Assembly: GCA_964006375.1 (NCBI GenBank)
Contig: OZ023270.1
Span: 70,763,082-70,827,081 of the forward strand
Direction: 5' to 3'
Source of the DNA: Tillus elongatus
Lineage: Eukaryota; Arthropoda; Insecta; Coleoptera; Cleridae
DNA: 64,000 nucleotides
In this document: in pieces, positions 1 through 12,734 of the stretch
Numbering within the stretch: position 1 is the first letter of the stretch
How the letters are laid out: every line of letters starts with the position of its first letter
The notes under the pieces: generated by a model
Told to the model about the DNA's origin: nothing
The model's input: the letters and a program-made list of their open reading frames with translations, nothing else
The model's database searches: none
Translations under genes and position numbers: made by a program

Positions 1-13
1 TAAAGTAATCAAA

Positions 14-514
14 TACAGGGTGTTGCATTTTAAAAACTCACGAAAATTCGGTTTAAAGTTCGTAATGTTGGCATCGCCATAGAAAACCCCCTCTACAAAA
101 ACATCAATCCGTATTGCATCTGATGACTTCAGCCATCGTTCCTTTTTCCATTATAAAAATATCTTGTTTCTAGTGATTATAAGTTCAGAAATATTACACG
201 TTTAATTGAACCATATTTTTTCACAAATTATGAGAATTTTCCAATCTGTTTGGCAACGTTGCAAAAATGTGTCATGAAAATTGTGGTGCTATGTACAGAA
301 TTTTACGGTGAATCGAAATATGTAAAAATATACAGTGTGTTTGATTAAAAAAAAAACATGAATTTGTTCCCACACCGCCTCTTTGGAGCACTCTGTACAG
401 TTTAAAATAATTTTAGAAGTTGCATATCTTTACCCTTAGTAACTTCCCCAGAAGAGCTTCCCATTACTTTATTGGTACAGGAGATATTAAGCTTTGTCGC
501 ACTAATTGGCCACC

Positions 515-520
<6 letters not shown>
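14..520. mobile_element. Candidate TA-flanked MITE
   Basis: The segment starts TACAGGGTG (14-22) and ends CACCCTGTA (511-519), a 7-bp inverted repeat CAGGGTG with TA on both sides, as expected for a Tc1/mariner-type non-autonomous element of about 0.5 kb. The right end abuts a (TA)n tract, so the TA duplication on that side is not informative. No coding potential is visible. The inverted repeat is short and could be coincidental. Confidence 0.35.
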
Positions 521-604
<84 letters not shown>

Positions 605-712
605 TGGTAACCAAATTTGATGCCTGCTTTCATTAAAAAAATATATTTGCTATTGAAAACATTTTAATGAAGATTCGCTACCATAACGCACTAGCTGTGT
701 CCAGGCTTTTTT
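521..712 (+). mobile_element. TA-core element fragment ((TA)n plus 3' arm end)
   Basis: A (TA)n tract to 603 is followed by about 110 bases matching the 3' end of the TA-core family: the ACTGGTAACCAAATTTGATG module, then CTACCATAACGCAC and a TGTCC-plus-T-run terminus. The middle of the element is missing. Confidence 0.7.
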
Positions 713-1489
713 TAGCACGCCTAGAAAACAAAACATCAACGATGATCCAGGGAAGATGAATTTAACTTACATATTTCCGAAAGTTATGTTCAATATAATA
801 CATAGGTTACGGTATGGTTATAATTAACTCTAAATTAATTGAATTCATGTTACCTTAGATACTGACTGGATTCAAGCGAAGCGACTCCGTGCATGAGAGA
901 GATAACCTAACTTTACTTGATATCAATCCCCTTAACAGATAAAGACACCCAAAAACAAAATAAAAACAGAAGAAAACATCCGCATATCGCCTCGGTAAAC
1001 TCTACGAATATCCAAAGTTGCTGCTCGCCGCTACCACAGAGAATAAATTCGTCCGCTACCGACCGGGCAAATATTTGTTTAATAATTTATTATGAAATGA
1101 AAATAGTTTGTCGCGAACGGGAGTATATAACTTATTCGGAATAACATGTCTATGTTTATCTAGGTTGTTGGAAATTTTAATTAATATTGTTAATTGGTGG
1201 CGCAGGCAGCTGGATATATAGACAGAATAATATCCAGAAATTAACCTGGGAATTGGAAAGTTATGTATAAACGTATGGTGAATGTGGAGATCAAAGTTTT
1301 GTCGACTGGTTTAGGTCTTTTTGGTTGTAGACTTAATTTGGATGTTAACTGAATATTTATTGTGTAGCTAGACAGCTTTAAATCAATTCTAATATTCCAA
1401 AGTTTGCGGTCCAATCATTATCAATTAATAACTGAACTTTTAATCGTGACAGCGCATTCCAACGTTTCTCATTTATTTATTTACACTTA
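713..1489. other. Unannotated AT-rich stretch
   Basis: I see no coding region, RNA gene or recognised repeat here. Open frames are short and show no family resemblance. Confidence 0.5.
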
Positions 1490-1942
1490 ACAAATTAGGA
1501 AATGACATAATATGAGATTTTGTGCCTGGGGTAAGCAACAAAATTTTCTATAAATTAAGAAAACTTAATTTTGGTATGTAGTAAGGTCTTTCCTAAGGCA
1601 ATATATGCACCTAATTTCATTAAAATAGCTTTGTAAATATCGGAGAAAAAAATTTTTACATAAGAAAAATTAAAATTTGAATAACTCAATTTTCTATAAA
1701 CTTAGAAAGTTTAATTTTGGTACGTAGTAAGGCCTCTCTCAAAGAAATATATAGTAAATTTCATTAAAACAGCTTTGTTATTTTCGAAAAAAAAATTTTT
1801 TTCGAAAGAAAACTCAAAATTTTCCCGGAAAACCCTGTCCGATTTTCGTGGCTAACGAACTCATCTAAGTCATTAATAAAAGAAAGACGCTTGCCGAGTT
1901 TAATCGTAATCGGTTAATTATTTTTTGAGTTATCAGATGGAT

Positions 1943-2034
<92 letters not shown>
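1490..2034 (-). mobile_element. Diverged TA-core element, 3' part, split by a transposon
   Basis: This stretch carries the family modules in reverse orientation (GAAAACCCTGTCCGATTTT, GGCTAACGAACT, TTTTTTGAGTTATC) and then (CA)n and (TA)n. A block of about 145 bases is tandemly duplicated within it (around 1560-1670 and 1705-1810). The remaining 5' arm lies at 4639-4835, beyond the DNA transposon that interrupts the TA tract. Confidence 0.7.
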
Positions 2035-2035
<1 letters not shown>

Positions 2036-4634
2036 GGTGGAGTTGGTCGTTGAACTTCAGATAAAAACTGAGATATTGTGTCGAACGTTGGCATAATTTT
2101 TCTCGATTTCATTCTTGCTCAGATGTATCCATCACGTGCTTCACTTCCGCATACAGCCAAACTAGCTTCAGTGACCAGTTTTACGCCTCTCTTTACAGCT
2201 TGCGTGTGACAGGGAAATTTTTCAATACAGATATCTATATTTTTATTCATAATTTTGTCCCATATTTCACTGTCACTATATTTTGAAGTGAATGGCGGCT
2301 CGAATATTTTTTCTGTTGTCCAGTCTATTAAATCATAATAGTCGTTCGCTTCAAAATTTAATTTCGGGATCAAAAACTCTCTTACACTCTTCCCCTTTGC
2401 AGTTTTTCTGGCTTTGAGTACTCGCCTTAGTGCTAATTCTTTAACTTCTGGTCTTTCGTCTTGTAGCATCGCTAGTAAAATATTTTCCGAATGTGCGAAG
2501 AAAGAGTTCCGCTGTATTACTCTAAACGCAATTGTTTTAAGCTCATCTTTTAAATAGGAACATCTTTTTGTCATGCTTAGAAGATGGTGCGGGCCGTATT
2601 TGCATGAAGGTTTCATTTTTATACTGAACCATGTTGGCGCGTACACTTTAATCACAAACGTAGCAAGCTCGACCAGACTTTCAGATGGGTACTTGGTGGC
2701 CACATATAATCTCAAAATTCTGTTTGCACAAGTTAGCCAACGAGAGTGGACCAGCTTTCCTGGTTGCTTATTAGCCAAGTCAGTTGTCACGTTACCTTGT
2801 GTAACAGCTTGACAAATTTCCAAGAGATATTTTTGGCCAGTGCTCAGAATTTTCACGTCAATCTCAGGTAACACTGTCTCAATCTTCTCAAATTTCACTA
2901 CAGGTAAGTCTGCACAGTTCTGTAACTTCTTGCCGATGACTCCTGCGAACGTATTGGGACCTGACGTACTACCATCCAAAGTGTTGAAAAGATGACGCAG
3001 TGGCAATTCGTTTGCGTGCAACAAACATATAAGCCAATGTAAAGGTCTTTCAATCAATGTAATTGCTCCATTCTTAGAGCCTGTGTTGACAGCAGTTCCG
3101 TCACATCCAATGGCTACAATGGTTGATAGATCCTTAAAATGCAACTTTAGAAAGTTCATTATGCTATTTTGTATAGAAATAGCGGTTCTAGAAGGAGGCG
3201 TAACGTGGCCAATGTACTGCGAATCTGGCTCAGACAGCAAAACAATATGTTCTTCGGCAATTGTTTTTCTATGATACTTGTTACCATGTTTTTCTTGAAC
3301 GAAGGACCTGTCTTTCCGGCCATCAAATTATAAGCCGCTTATTTTATTATCATAACTCGCCAAGCTCGAACTCTGCAACTCTTCTCGGACTTTCCGTCGC
3401 TCGCGTCGTAATTTACTTCTGTCTATTACCTTTGAGGAATCTTGGTTAGAAATCAAGGCAAAATCTTGAAGAACTGCACTGGCAATGATTGATGCTGATC
3501 TGTCGGAGACACCAGTCCGATCACAAGCAGTGGCAAGATTTTCTAGTCGGTGCCTTATCTGCTTTGTTTGTATTTTTGATTTGGAGGACGATGAGATATC
3601 CGATGAAAGTATTGCAGAAAAGTCTGGGTCTTGGTTGCTGTCTGACAAGCTTCCACTACCTTCGGAGGTCTCTGACTCTGCAGTCAATGCCGTATCTGGT
3701 GAGGGACTTAAAGTTCACTTAATTGACTGTTTATTTTTCTTCTCCAGTCTCAATTGCCTGCGCTCCAAAAGTTTGGTTGTTTCTATATCTATTGAACCAA
3801 TATGCATTTTACGGCTTTCCCTTTGATCTTGCAAGAATTCCAGCTCTCTCTTGGGGATTTCTGTTGAACATTTACAGAAATCGGCACGAATGCATTTGCA
3901 CACAGCAATTTCAAAGAGATTTCTCGTTGCATCTTCGTAAAATTCATTTTTATTTTTAGCTACTCGGCATTTCTTCATTTTCTTGTATTTCTGATAATAT
4001 TGTATTATTCTGCTTAGAATTTGTTGTTGAGATATAATAGGAATAGAGGCTTTATTCCATAGCTTTGTTAAATCAGTTGTAATTATTTCACACACGTCTT
4101 TCACAGAAGGATCTTTCCCATTCATTTTCCACTTCAAGTCATATCTTATCCACAAATAATACTTTATTGTATCTGAATATGTAGGTAACATATTGTCTTT
4201 TAGTTTTTCTGCGCCACCAAAGATAGGACACGGCAAATCCTTTCTTGTTTTAGCCATTTTACTGACCGATTAAAATCGAAGTTTCCGCGATTATTTCAAC
4301 CTGTGGTCCGCGCAACTGACTTATTTAGACTAATTGTACTGTATCCGTGGCGGCATAACACAGTTAAAAGTTCGGCTGGAAGGAGGGGGGAGATATAAGT
4401 GTGACGTGGGACGTGTGTGTAGTGCAAATAAATGTGTTGACGATGTTAAAATGAACAAACGGAGGTCGGAGGTGCCTGTCTACTATGTCTACTTTAAATA
4501 ATATCTCGCAAAAAAATCACTTTTAAAAAATAAAACTTTAGGTTCAAATAATATTTTAGGTACTTTCCTATGTACCACCAAGGCATCGAATGGTTATACA
4601 GGAAAAAACCAAATTAAAAAAAAAAATTCACTCC

Positions 4635-4638
<4 letters not shown>
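2035..4638 (-). mobile_element. DNA transposon of unidentified superfamily, 2.6 kb
   Basis: The element has 9-bp terminal inverted repeats, GGGTGGAGT at 2035-2043 and ACTCCACCC at 4630-4638, bounded by TA on both sides (2033-2034 and 4639-4640). Inside is one minus-strand coding region of about 712 codons. It sits within the (TA)n tract of a TA-core repeat copy whose two halves flank it at 1490-2034 and 4639-4835, so the insertion is nested and younger than that copy. The true target duplication cannot be resolved in (TA)n; it could be TA or longer. Similarity between the ends stops after the 9-bp repeats. Confidence 0.75.
2119..4257 (-). pseudogene. Transposase-like protein with two in-frame stops
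   Basis: Starting at ATG 4255-4257, one reading frame runs to the TGA at 2119-2121, interrupted only by an in-frame TGA (3715-3717) and TAA (3328-3330). Without these it encodes about 712 residues. The N-terminal 180 residues are Lys-rich with Cys clusters (CKCIRADFCKC near residues 120-130). A Ser/Asp-rich linker follows. The C-terminal half carries the most distinctive motifs: IGCDGTAVNTG (about residues 380-395), HWLICLLHANELPLRHLF (about 407-424), PGKLVHSRWLTCANRILRL and APTWFSIK. From memory, this C-terminal domain occurs as multicopy uncharacterised proteins in other invertebrates; I cannot name a transposase superfamily. The conserved Asp and His/Trp positions would suit an RNase H-fold catalytic core, which is inference. 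Its position between terminal inverted repeats supports a transposase role. Confidence 0.7.
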
Positions 4639-4723
<85 letters not shown>

Positions 4724-4835
4724 TGAAACTGACCCCGGATATGGGTTCTAGGGGTCCTAGTTCGCGCTCATTTGAAAAAATTTTTGCAATATCACCATCG
4801 ATATTCGTGATTTTTTTAAAATAAAAATTCACTAA
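4639..4835 (-). mobile_element. TA-core element, 5' arm (continuation of 1490-2034)
   Basis: (TA)n to about 4720, then the reverse-oriented 5' arm (AAACTGACCCCGGATATGGG, TTCGCGCTCATTTGAA) ending in ATTCACTAA at 4835. This is the half of the old repeat copy displaced by the 2.6-kb transposon. Confidence 0.7.
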
Positions 4836-4954
4836 TAGCTACTTTCCTGTGGTAGAAAGTAAATTGTGTTAATGAGACGTATAGGCCTCTCACCTCTCAG
4901 TCCCGCGACCCCAATGAGTCTTTTGTGCATAACACTTTTTCCTAATAGTTGCCC

Positions 4955-5240
4955 AAAATATTAAGACTTTTCGTATAGTCTACTACCTGTTTGGGGGCTA
5001 TTTTACCAATTTCGCGAGTTGTTACAGTCACCCCTCCAAGTTACTTGGGGCTCTTGCAGAACTAAGCCATGCAATCGCATAGCAAGTGTTCTGTAGCTTG
5101 CGCTACTTCAGTGCAGTAACTGTAGTTTTCACTGTCCATAATACCCATCTTCATAAGGTGACACCTTACTGGGGACTGTATTATAAAAAGTCATGTGATT
5201 ATTCTCAGGCACTTCCTGCTCGACTCAAGAAACAATTCAG
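4955..5240 (-). pseudogene. R1/I-type retrotransposon C-terminus (zinc knuckle relic)
   Basis: The minus strand reads through a degenerate zinc-knuckle segment (around SENYSYCTEV and TEHLLCDC) typical of the C-terminus after RNase H in R1/I-group non-LTR elements. The same nucleotide segment recurs at 20815-21060 (shared GGGGCTATTTTACC, CTTCATAAGG, TGTGATTATTCTCAGG). A SINE is inserted immediately downstream, and the host element appears to resume at 9902 (TATGGTGATGAACC compared with TATGGTTGTGAACA at 21063). Confidence 0.6.
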
Positions 5241-5253
5241 ACTTTTCTATTGA

Positions 5254-5383
5254 AGAGCCTCAGTGGTTCAGGGGCAAGAACGTGTGCCTCTGAACCGAAG
5301 GGTACTGGGTTCGATCCCAGAGTTCTCCTTTCACTTTTCAGTACAAACTGTAACATTAACATCAACCGAGGTTCACTGTATTT
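5254..5383 (+). mobile_element. tRNA-derived SINE, 5' half (split copy)
   Basis: This is a tRNA-like head with a box B match GGTTCGATCCC at 5308-5318 and a box A-like segment around 5262-5280. It is the first 130 bases of a SINE whose second half is at 9649-9888; together they give about 370 bases, the full family length. The complete unit is flanked by a 13-base target duplication, ACTTTTCTATTGA at 5241-5253 and ACTTTTCTGTTGA at 9889-9901 (one mismatch). Confidence 0.85.
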
Positions 5384-6730
<1,347 letters not shown>

Positions 6731-6770
6731 TAATCTCAACAACACACCACGAGGGCTTACAGCCTAAATA

Positions 6771-7053
6771 CTATCGTACCGCGGATGTCGACAGGGAGGA
6801 AAGAGACAACTTGTTAATTCTGGACTTGAAGGTTTGGAGGTTCGGGGGGGAGAGAAACACATGTGCCGGCAAGGAATTCCACAACTTGGAAGTCCTCGGG
6901 ACAAAAGAGCGGAAATAACAAGATGTTCTATGTCTGATGACCTGGATAGTAAAAGGGTGCATTCGCTCTGTTCCACTGGAAGATCTGTTGGGGGCAGCAG
7001 GTGGAGTAATTATAGAAGAGAGCTTCGCTGAGCAGTGCCCATGCAGATATCTA

Positions 7054-7090
<37 letters not shown>

Positions 7091-9440
7091 GAGGGAGAGA
7101 GAGAGAGAGAGAGAGGTCACCAACAGCACGTCGGTGGGCAAGGGATGGCAGCCTTTGGGTGAGGGTATAATCACCGATGAGACGTATAGCTCTCTTTCGA
7201 ATGGAGTCCAGGATAGCGAGTGTAGAATCGACAGCAGCATCCCAGATGTGGAAGCAGTATTCGAGGTTTGGTCTTATTTGTGAAGTATATAAGGTATAGA
7301 GATTAGCTGGTGTAGAGTATTTGCGAGCCCGGAAGAGAAAACCTAATTTCTTAGCAGCCGCTTCTGCAATTGATGTGACATGTTGGTGCAAATTGAGATT
7401 TCGATCCACAGAAATTCCAACAAGTGAAAAGGACTCATTACTTTGAATAGCTTGGTTGTTCATTGTGATGGGTCTAGGGGTGGTGTATCTCTTATGAGAA
7501 AGAAAGCAAGACTGTGATTTGGTGGGGTTGAATTGTGCAAGATTTCTACTTCCCCAGTCTAATATTGTTTGGAGATTCACGGAGACAGAACCCTCCATGA
7601 GTCTGCGATCCTCATTTAATTGGGCTAAAGAGACAGGCTTAGAATAGTGTATATTTGCTTTCGTCCGCGTAACTGTGAACTGGGTTGGATGTGCCAGAGA
7701 GGTCATCGATGTGGAGAAGAAACAAAGCAGGGGCTAAAGCTGAACCTTGAGGAACTCCTGCATTAATTGGATACAGTTTATAGGAATGGCCATCCACGAC
7801 AACAGAAATGCTCCGGTTGGAGAGGAAATTTGCTGTCCAGGTACAGAGTTTTGGTGGTAGGCCATAGGCCGAAAGTTTCTTAAGCAGCGCTGCTTGCCAG
7901 ACCTAGTCGAATGCTTTGGATATGTCTAGAGCGACAATCTGGGATTGACCGTGTAGTTCCATACACTTGTTCCAAGAATGGGTGACAAAGCAAAGGAGGT
8001 TCGCAGTTGATCTGGGCTGACTGATTCCATACTGCCTGTTGTGTATTAGCCTGTGTTTTTCAAGAAATTTTAGTAATTCGGTGTTTATATACTTTTCCAT
8101 CACTTTAGAGGCGCCTGAAAGGAGAGAAATAGGCCTGTAGTTGCTAGGAAGCTCTTTGAATCCTTTCTTGGGGAAATGTTGTACTCGAGCAGTTTTTTTA
8201 GTTACTAAGGAATATGCCTCTATTGTAAGATGTCTGAAACAGACGAGTCAGCACAGGAGCAAGTTCTGGTGCGCATTTTTGAGAACAAATGTTGGGATCT
8301 CGTCAAGGCCAAAGGATTTTCGGGTATTAGAGAAGAGAGCATCTTTCGTACCTTTTTAGTTTTGAAAAAGATATCCGTCATTTTATGCCCGACATTGGGG
8401 ACTGTTGGTGGTTGAACATTTGGAGATGGGTTGAGAGTAGAATTGCCAGCGAACAACGAGGCAAAAAGTTCAGAATTACCCAGGACGGTAGAAACAATTT
8501 CATCCATGCCAGCTTGGACAATTTCGGTGACGTTTTGTGAGATATCTAGGGGTCAGGATGCGAGAAGCAGACAGACGCCAATAGAAATGAGGAAAAGTAA
8601 TCTCGCATTTCGTCCCAGTTCGCGGAGTTGCAGTGCCAAACGATACGTGGGTGTGATGACTGTGACCCTGGGTTGCATTGCACAGGAAGCAGTGACAATG
8701 CCGTGGTCTGAGCGACCAAGGGGGGCGGTGACTGATATTTTATAGCAGTCACGATTTGTAGTAAAAAGGAGATCCAAGGGATTTGAGCTGTGTGTTGGGA
8801 TGCGAGGAAAGTAAGTAGGTTGCTGAACCATATTGGCTAAAGGACTGCTGACTGGAAAGGCCTCCTCTGCTCTCCCTTGTGGATCGGTTTTTGAGGATCC
8901 TAGCCATTCCTTATTATGGACATTGAAGTCACCAAGAATAGTGACCTCGGAAGAAGTATATTCGGAAATTAGGTGGTCGTTTTTTTCAGACAGGTAGTCA
9001 AAGAGCTGGACATAGTTGTTGTCACAAGGTGACCGGTAAATGCAACAGATAAATTTAGTTGCAGCCCTGAGAGAGAGTTTTATCTAGAGTATGTCTTTTC
9101 TTCCAACTTCTAAATTGAGGAGTCTGGTGCAGGGTAGATTGCTACGGACGTACGCGCACACGCCTCCATGCAATCTAAAGGAAGTAAGGAGCTCATACCC
9201 TGGGAAATTAAGGTGATTAGTGGCTGTTTTGGCACTGATTTGAGTTTCGGTGGGGAAGAGGAGTTGGGACCTATTAGCCTGGAGGAAATGGTGGACGAAG
9301 TTCAAGTTAGAATTTAGGCCACATGTATTCGAGAAGGATATGTTAAATCTTGATGCTGGCGCCCCCTGTACATCCCCCTCATCCGAATGGAGGGGTGTTT
9401 TAACTGCGGAATCTTTTGTACGAGGAGGAGCCATCATCAT
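6771..9440 (-). pseudogene. Endonuclease-reverse transcriptase (ORF2) relic
   Basis: In order on the minus strand: endonuclease N-terminus 9440-9084 (NTCGLNSNLNFVHHFL, TETQIS, GGVCAYVRS); endonuclease C-terminus 8831-8553 (SNPLDLLFTTN, GRSDHGIV, the SDH catalytic motif); linker 8507-8220; RT fingers 8103-7903 (NRQYGISQPRSTANLL, ALDISKAFD); thumb and C-terminus 7706-6771 (RARKYSTPANLYTLYTSQIR, SFVPRTSKLWNSLP). The polymerase YADD box reads YADE near 7660 and the frame is broken several times, so the copy is dead. The motif set fits the CR1/Jockey assemblage of insects; I am not sure of the exact clade. Confidence 0.8.
7058..7116 (+). repeat. (GA)n microsatellite inside RT coding region
   Basis: An imperfect GA tract within the retrotransposon; on the coding strand it reads CTCTCT and gives Leu-Ser repeats between GDLS and FYRYLHGHC. 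The second copy carries a GA tract at exactly the same point (48230-48278). Confidence 0.9.
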
Positions 9441-9648
9441 TTTTGCTTATAAGGGAAACCGACTTATACACCAGAACCGGAAACGTCCGTTGGGACTTCA
9501 CAGGCCCCTTGATGTAAGGGGTGGTACCTCCACGGTCGTGGAAAAAATCCTTTACTATCACATAAAGGAAAAGTCCACTACCACCTACCATATTGCAAGT
9601 ATACTATACCAGTCAACTATTAAAGAGCTGACCAGCTCTAGAATTTGC

Positions 9649-9888
9649 GTATTTGAGTAAGTTGAATGTGTGCACGTTCCGCCCTTCGGAAGGGGCGTAA
9701 AGCCGTCGGTTCCGTGTCCATGGGATGTTGGGCACGTTAAAGATCCCTACCACTCCTTACATAAAGACAGAGGTTTGGCAAAGTTTCCAGGATAGTGAGG
9801 TGAAACTGCTCCCTGGCGTCGGTGATTGGTAATAGTCGTGGAAATAGGCCGACGTTAAAGACACAAAACACACACAACAGACACAAAC
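9649..9888 (+). mobile_element. tRNA-derived SINE, 3' half (split copy)
   Basis: The sequence resumes at TATTTGAGTAAGTTGAATG and continues through the family body (GGGCACGTTAAAGATCCCTA, CTCCCTGGCGTCGGTGATTG, GGAAATAGGCCGACGTTAAA) to an ACAAAACACACAC tail. The downstream target duplication is 9889-9901. The SINE was intact before the TA-core and CR1/Jockey elements entered it. Confidence 0.85.
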
Positions 9889-10029
9889 ACTTTTCTGTTG
9901 ATATGGTGATGAACCGTTGAACAAGAAATTTTTCTTATGGTTTGTGCATCCAGGTGGGGACCTAGTAATGTTTCTGAAAACAATTTTTTGAACAGCGTTC
10001 GGTAGCTAATCTGCAAATTTACTAAATTT

Positions 10030-10410
10030 TCATTAAATCATTCAAATTTCAATAACTCAATTTGCTATTAGCGTAAGCTTTGTTGGTTAGGAAACCAACA
10101 TTTAAGTTTATTTTCGGCAAATTTTTGTATATTTTCAAACCATAAGTAATTTTGATAAAATATAGTACATTGTTTCTACTACATAGGCTATACCGGTAAT
10201 CAGATTGATGCTTGCTCGCATTTGCTATTAAAAACATTTTAATGTAAATTCACTTCCATAACACACTTGCTGCATCCATACTTTTGAAAAATGTTTATAT
10301 ATTTTCAAACAATAAATTTATTTCGATGAAATATGGTACATTGTTTCTACTATATAGGCAACCAAGTTTGATGCCTGCTTTCATCAAAGAAAGACATTTG
10401 CTATTGTTTA
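10030..10410 (+). mobile_element. TA-core element 3' fragments
   Basis: Two successive partial copies of the 3' region: 10030-10284 ends in CATAACACACTTGCTGCATCC plus T-run, and 10290-10410 restarts in the middle of the same module (TATATTTTCAAACAATAA, ACATTGTTTCTACTATATAG, GATGCCTGCTTTCATC). Confidence 0.65.
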
Positions 10411-10789
10411 GTTTTACCTGGCAATTTTAAGTTGAAAGACTGCAATGTTATATGTCATAGCAATCTGACATAATTACAGTGTATTGTGCAAATGTCCCAT
10501 CCTTTAGAAAAGAGGGTACCTGCAATAATCATGACCTGGACAAATTCTATTCGTTCATCAGATCAGCTTAGAAAAGCTCCAGCACCGAGTGCATTTTAAT
10601 TCGTACACGACCACGCGTTGTGGTATTACACGTGCCGCCTATATATAATGTATATCAATAGTATATAGTTTAAATATATGATTAAGTTAAGTGTTTCCAA
10701 GAAATTTTATTTCATAGCACGATACAGCCCATTTTAATATGTAACAGCAGTAACTACAATCCAGGAAACAGATTCAACACAAATAACAG
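10411..10789. other. Unannotated AT-rich stretch
   Basis: No gene or recognised repeat is visible. Confidence 0.4.
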
Positions 10790-10859
10790 CTATTAAAAAT
10801 ATTTTAAAGTAAATTCGCTACCATAACGCACTTGCTGCGTCCGGACTTTTTTTATTATC
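10790..10859 (+). mobile_element. TA-core element 3' terminus fragment
   Basis: Only the final 60 bases of the family (CTACCATAACGCACTTGCTG, CGTCCGGAC, T-run). It is followed directly by the 63-base flank unit that recurs after the next copy. Confidence 0.7.
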
Positions 10860-10922
10860 ATTCTTTGGATGTTTTATTTATAAACTCGTGTGTGTTTTAT
10901 GATGCTGATTGTATCCATTATA
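10860..10922. repeat. 63-base flank unit, first copy
   Basis: This begins ATTCTTTGGATG and ends TCCATTATA. It is repeated as a direct copy of the same length at 11889-11951 with about six differences. In both places it follows a TA-core 3' terminus and T-rich DNA. The second copy runs on into a LINE-like 3' tail, so the unit is probably part of that LINE's 3' UTR. Confidence 0.85.
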
Positions 10923-11864
<942 letters not shown>

Positions 11865-11888
11865 TTTTTATTTTATTATTGGCTGTGT

Positions 11889-11951
11889 ATTCTTTGGATG
11901 TTTTATTTATTGACTCGTGTCTGTCTTATGATGCTGATTGTATCTATTATA
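11889..11951. repeat. 63-base flank unit, second copy
   Basis: Direct repeat of 10860-10922; see that entry. Together the two mark a tandem duplication with a period of 1029 bases or an unusually long target duplication. Confidence 0.85.
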
Positions 11952-12032
11952 TTTTAATTTCTGACTTGTTGCGCATACACAATGTATACTAGAGAAATAA
12001 TAAATATGTCTATGTCTATGTCTATGTCTATA
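11952..12032 (+). mobile_element. 3' tail of a non-LTR retrotransposon
   Basis: TTAATTTCTGACTTGTTGCG leads to AGAAATAATAAATATGTC and three or four TATGTC hexamers (about 12002-12032), a 3'-terminal short tandem repeat of the kind that ends many LINEs in place of poly-A. A similar end (AATAAAGGTTGGC then TATGTCTATGTC) is at 61265-61350. Confidence 0.5.
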
Positions 12033-12734
12033 AACAAACGAACTTACGTAATTCTATTACTTTTTCTTAATAGTGTTTCCTCTTGTTCTCACACAACTAA
12101 CTATTATTGTTCAATACAACTACTCTGTACAATAAAATTTTATAAAAATCTTCAACTTATTTTTTGGATATACCTTAAATGTGTTAACAGTTTGCACAAT
12201 ACCACTGATACAAATAACACACGCTGTTTATCTTATCGTAAAAATGCCATTTAACACCCATATCAGTGTGAAACAGACACATATAACAGGTGAACTGAAC
12301 CGGATACCAGGCAATATCTATCAAGTAATTGCTTTCAACCGGCTCATATGTCAACAATCAAATCTGGTTTGGAATACGGGAATCCACAATTAATATTGTT
12401 TCGAATTTCCACACTTCAAACCCCGTTCGCGGAGATATCTATTCCTGTATATACATACACGGTGACACGCACGTTTGTACAGGGGTGATGGGAACACGTG
12501 ACTTATTGGCATAAAGACATGATCTTATAAATTGCATCAAATTTAGTTGCGACTACAATAACATTTGCAACCCAAAATTTTGATTTAGTTACAAAATCCT
12601 CACATATTCCTTAAAACAAAATTATTCGATCTAAGTAGTTACTTTAGTTAAAAGTTTTTTAGTTTGGGGATTATACGCCCTGGAATTACAATTGTAACAT
12701 AGGGATTAGTTAAAACTTAACACCGCTTATACAA
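12033..12734. other. Unannotated AT-rich stretch
   Basis: Open frames up to about 90 codons occur but none resembles a known family. Confidence 0.4.

Larger units (their letters stand above)
6731..9648 (-). mobile_element. CR1/Jockey-type non-LTR retrotransposon, nearly full length
   Basis: The 3' end is at the T-run/TTGAGATTAA boundary at about 6731-6737 (poly-A in element orientation) and the 5' end abuts the SINE second half at 9649. A second, 5'-truncated copy lies at 47887-49276 and shares the same 3' terminus (GAGGGCTTACAGCC). The copy contains relics of an APE-type endonuclease and a reverse transcriptase. It sits at the 3' end of the TA-core copy, and the hexamer GTATTT occurs at both SINE breakpoints (5378-5383 and 9649-9654). 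Confidence 0.8.

Noticed and set aside
5254..5330. tRNA gene in the SINE heads
   Set aside because: Box A and B and a partial cloverleaf are present, but the same head is joined to the same 280-base body in every copy with target duplications, so these are SINEs and not tRNA genes.
8350..8600. Plus-strand frames such as 8431-8745 and 9250-9660
   Set aside because: They are antisense shadows of the CR1/Jockey coding region.
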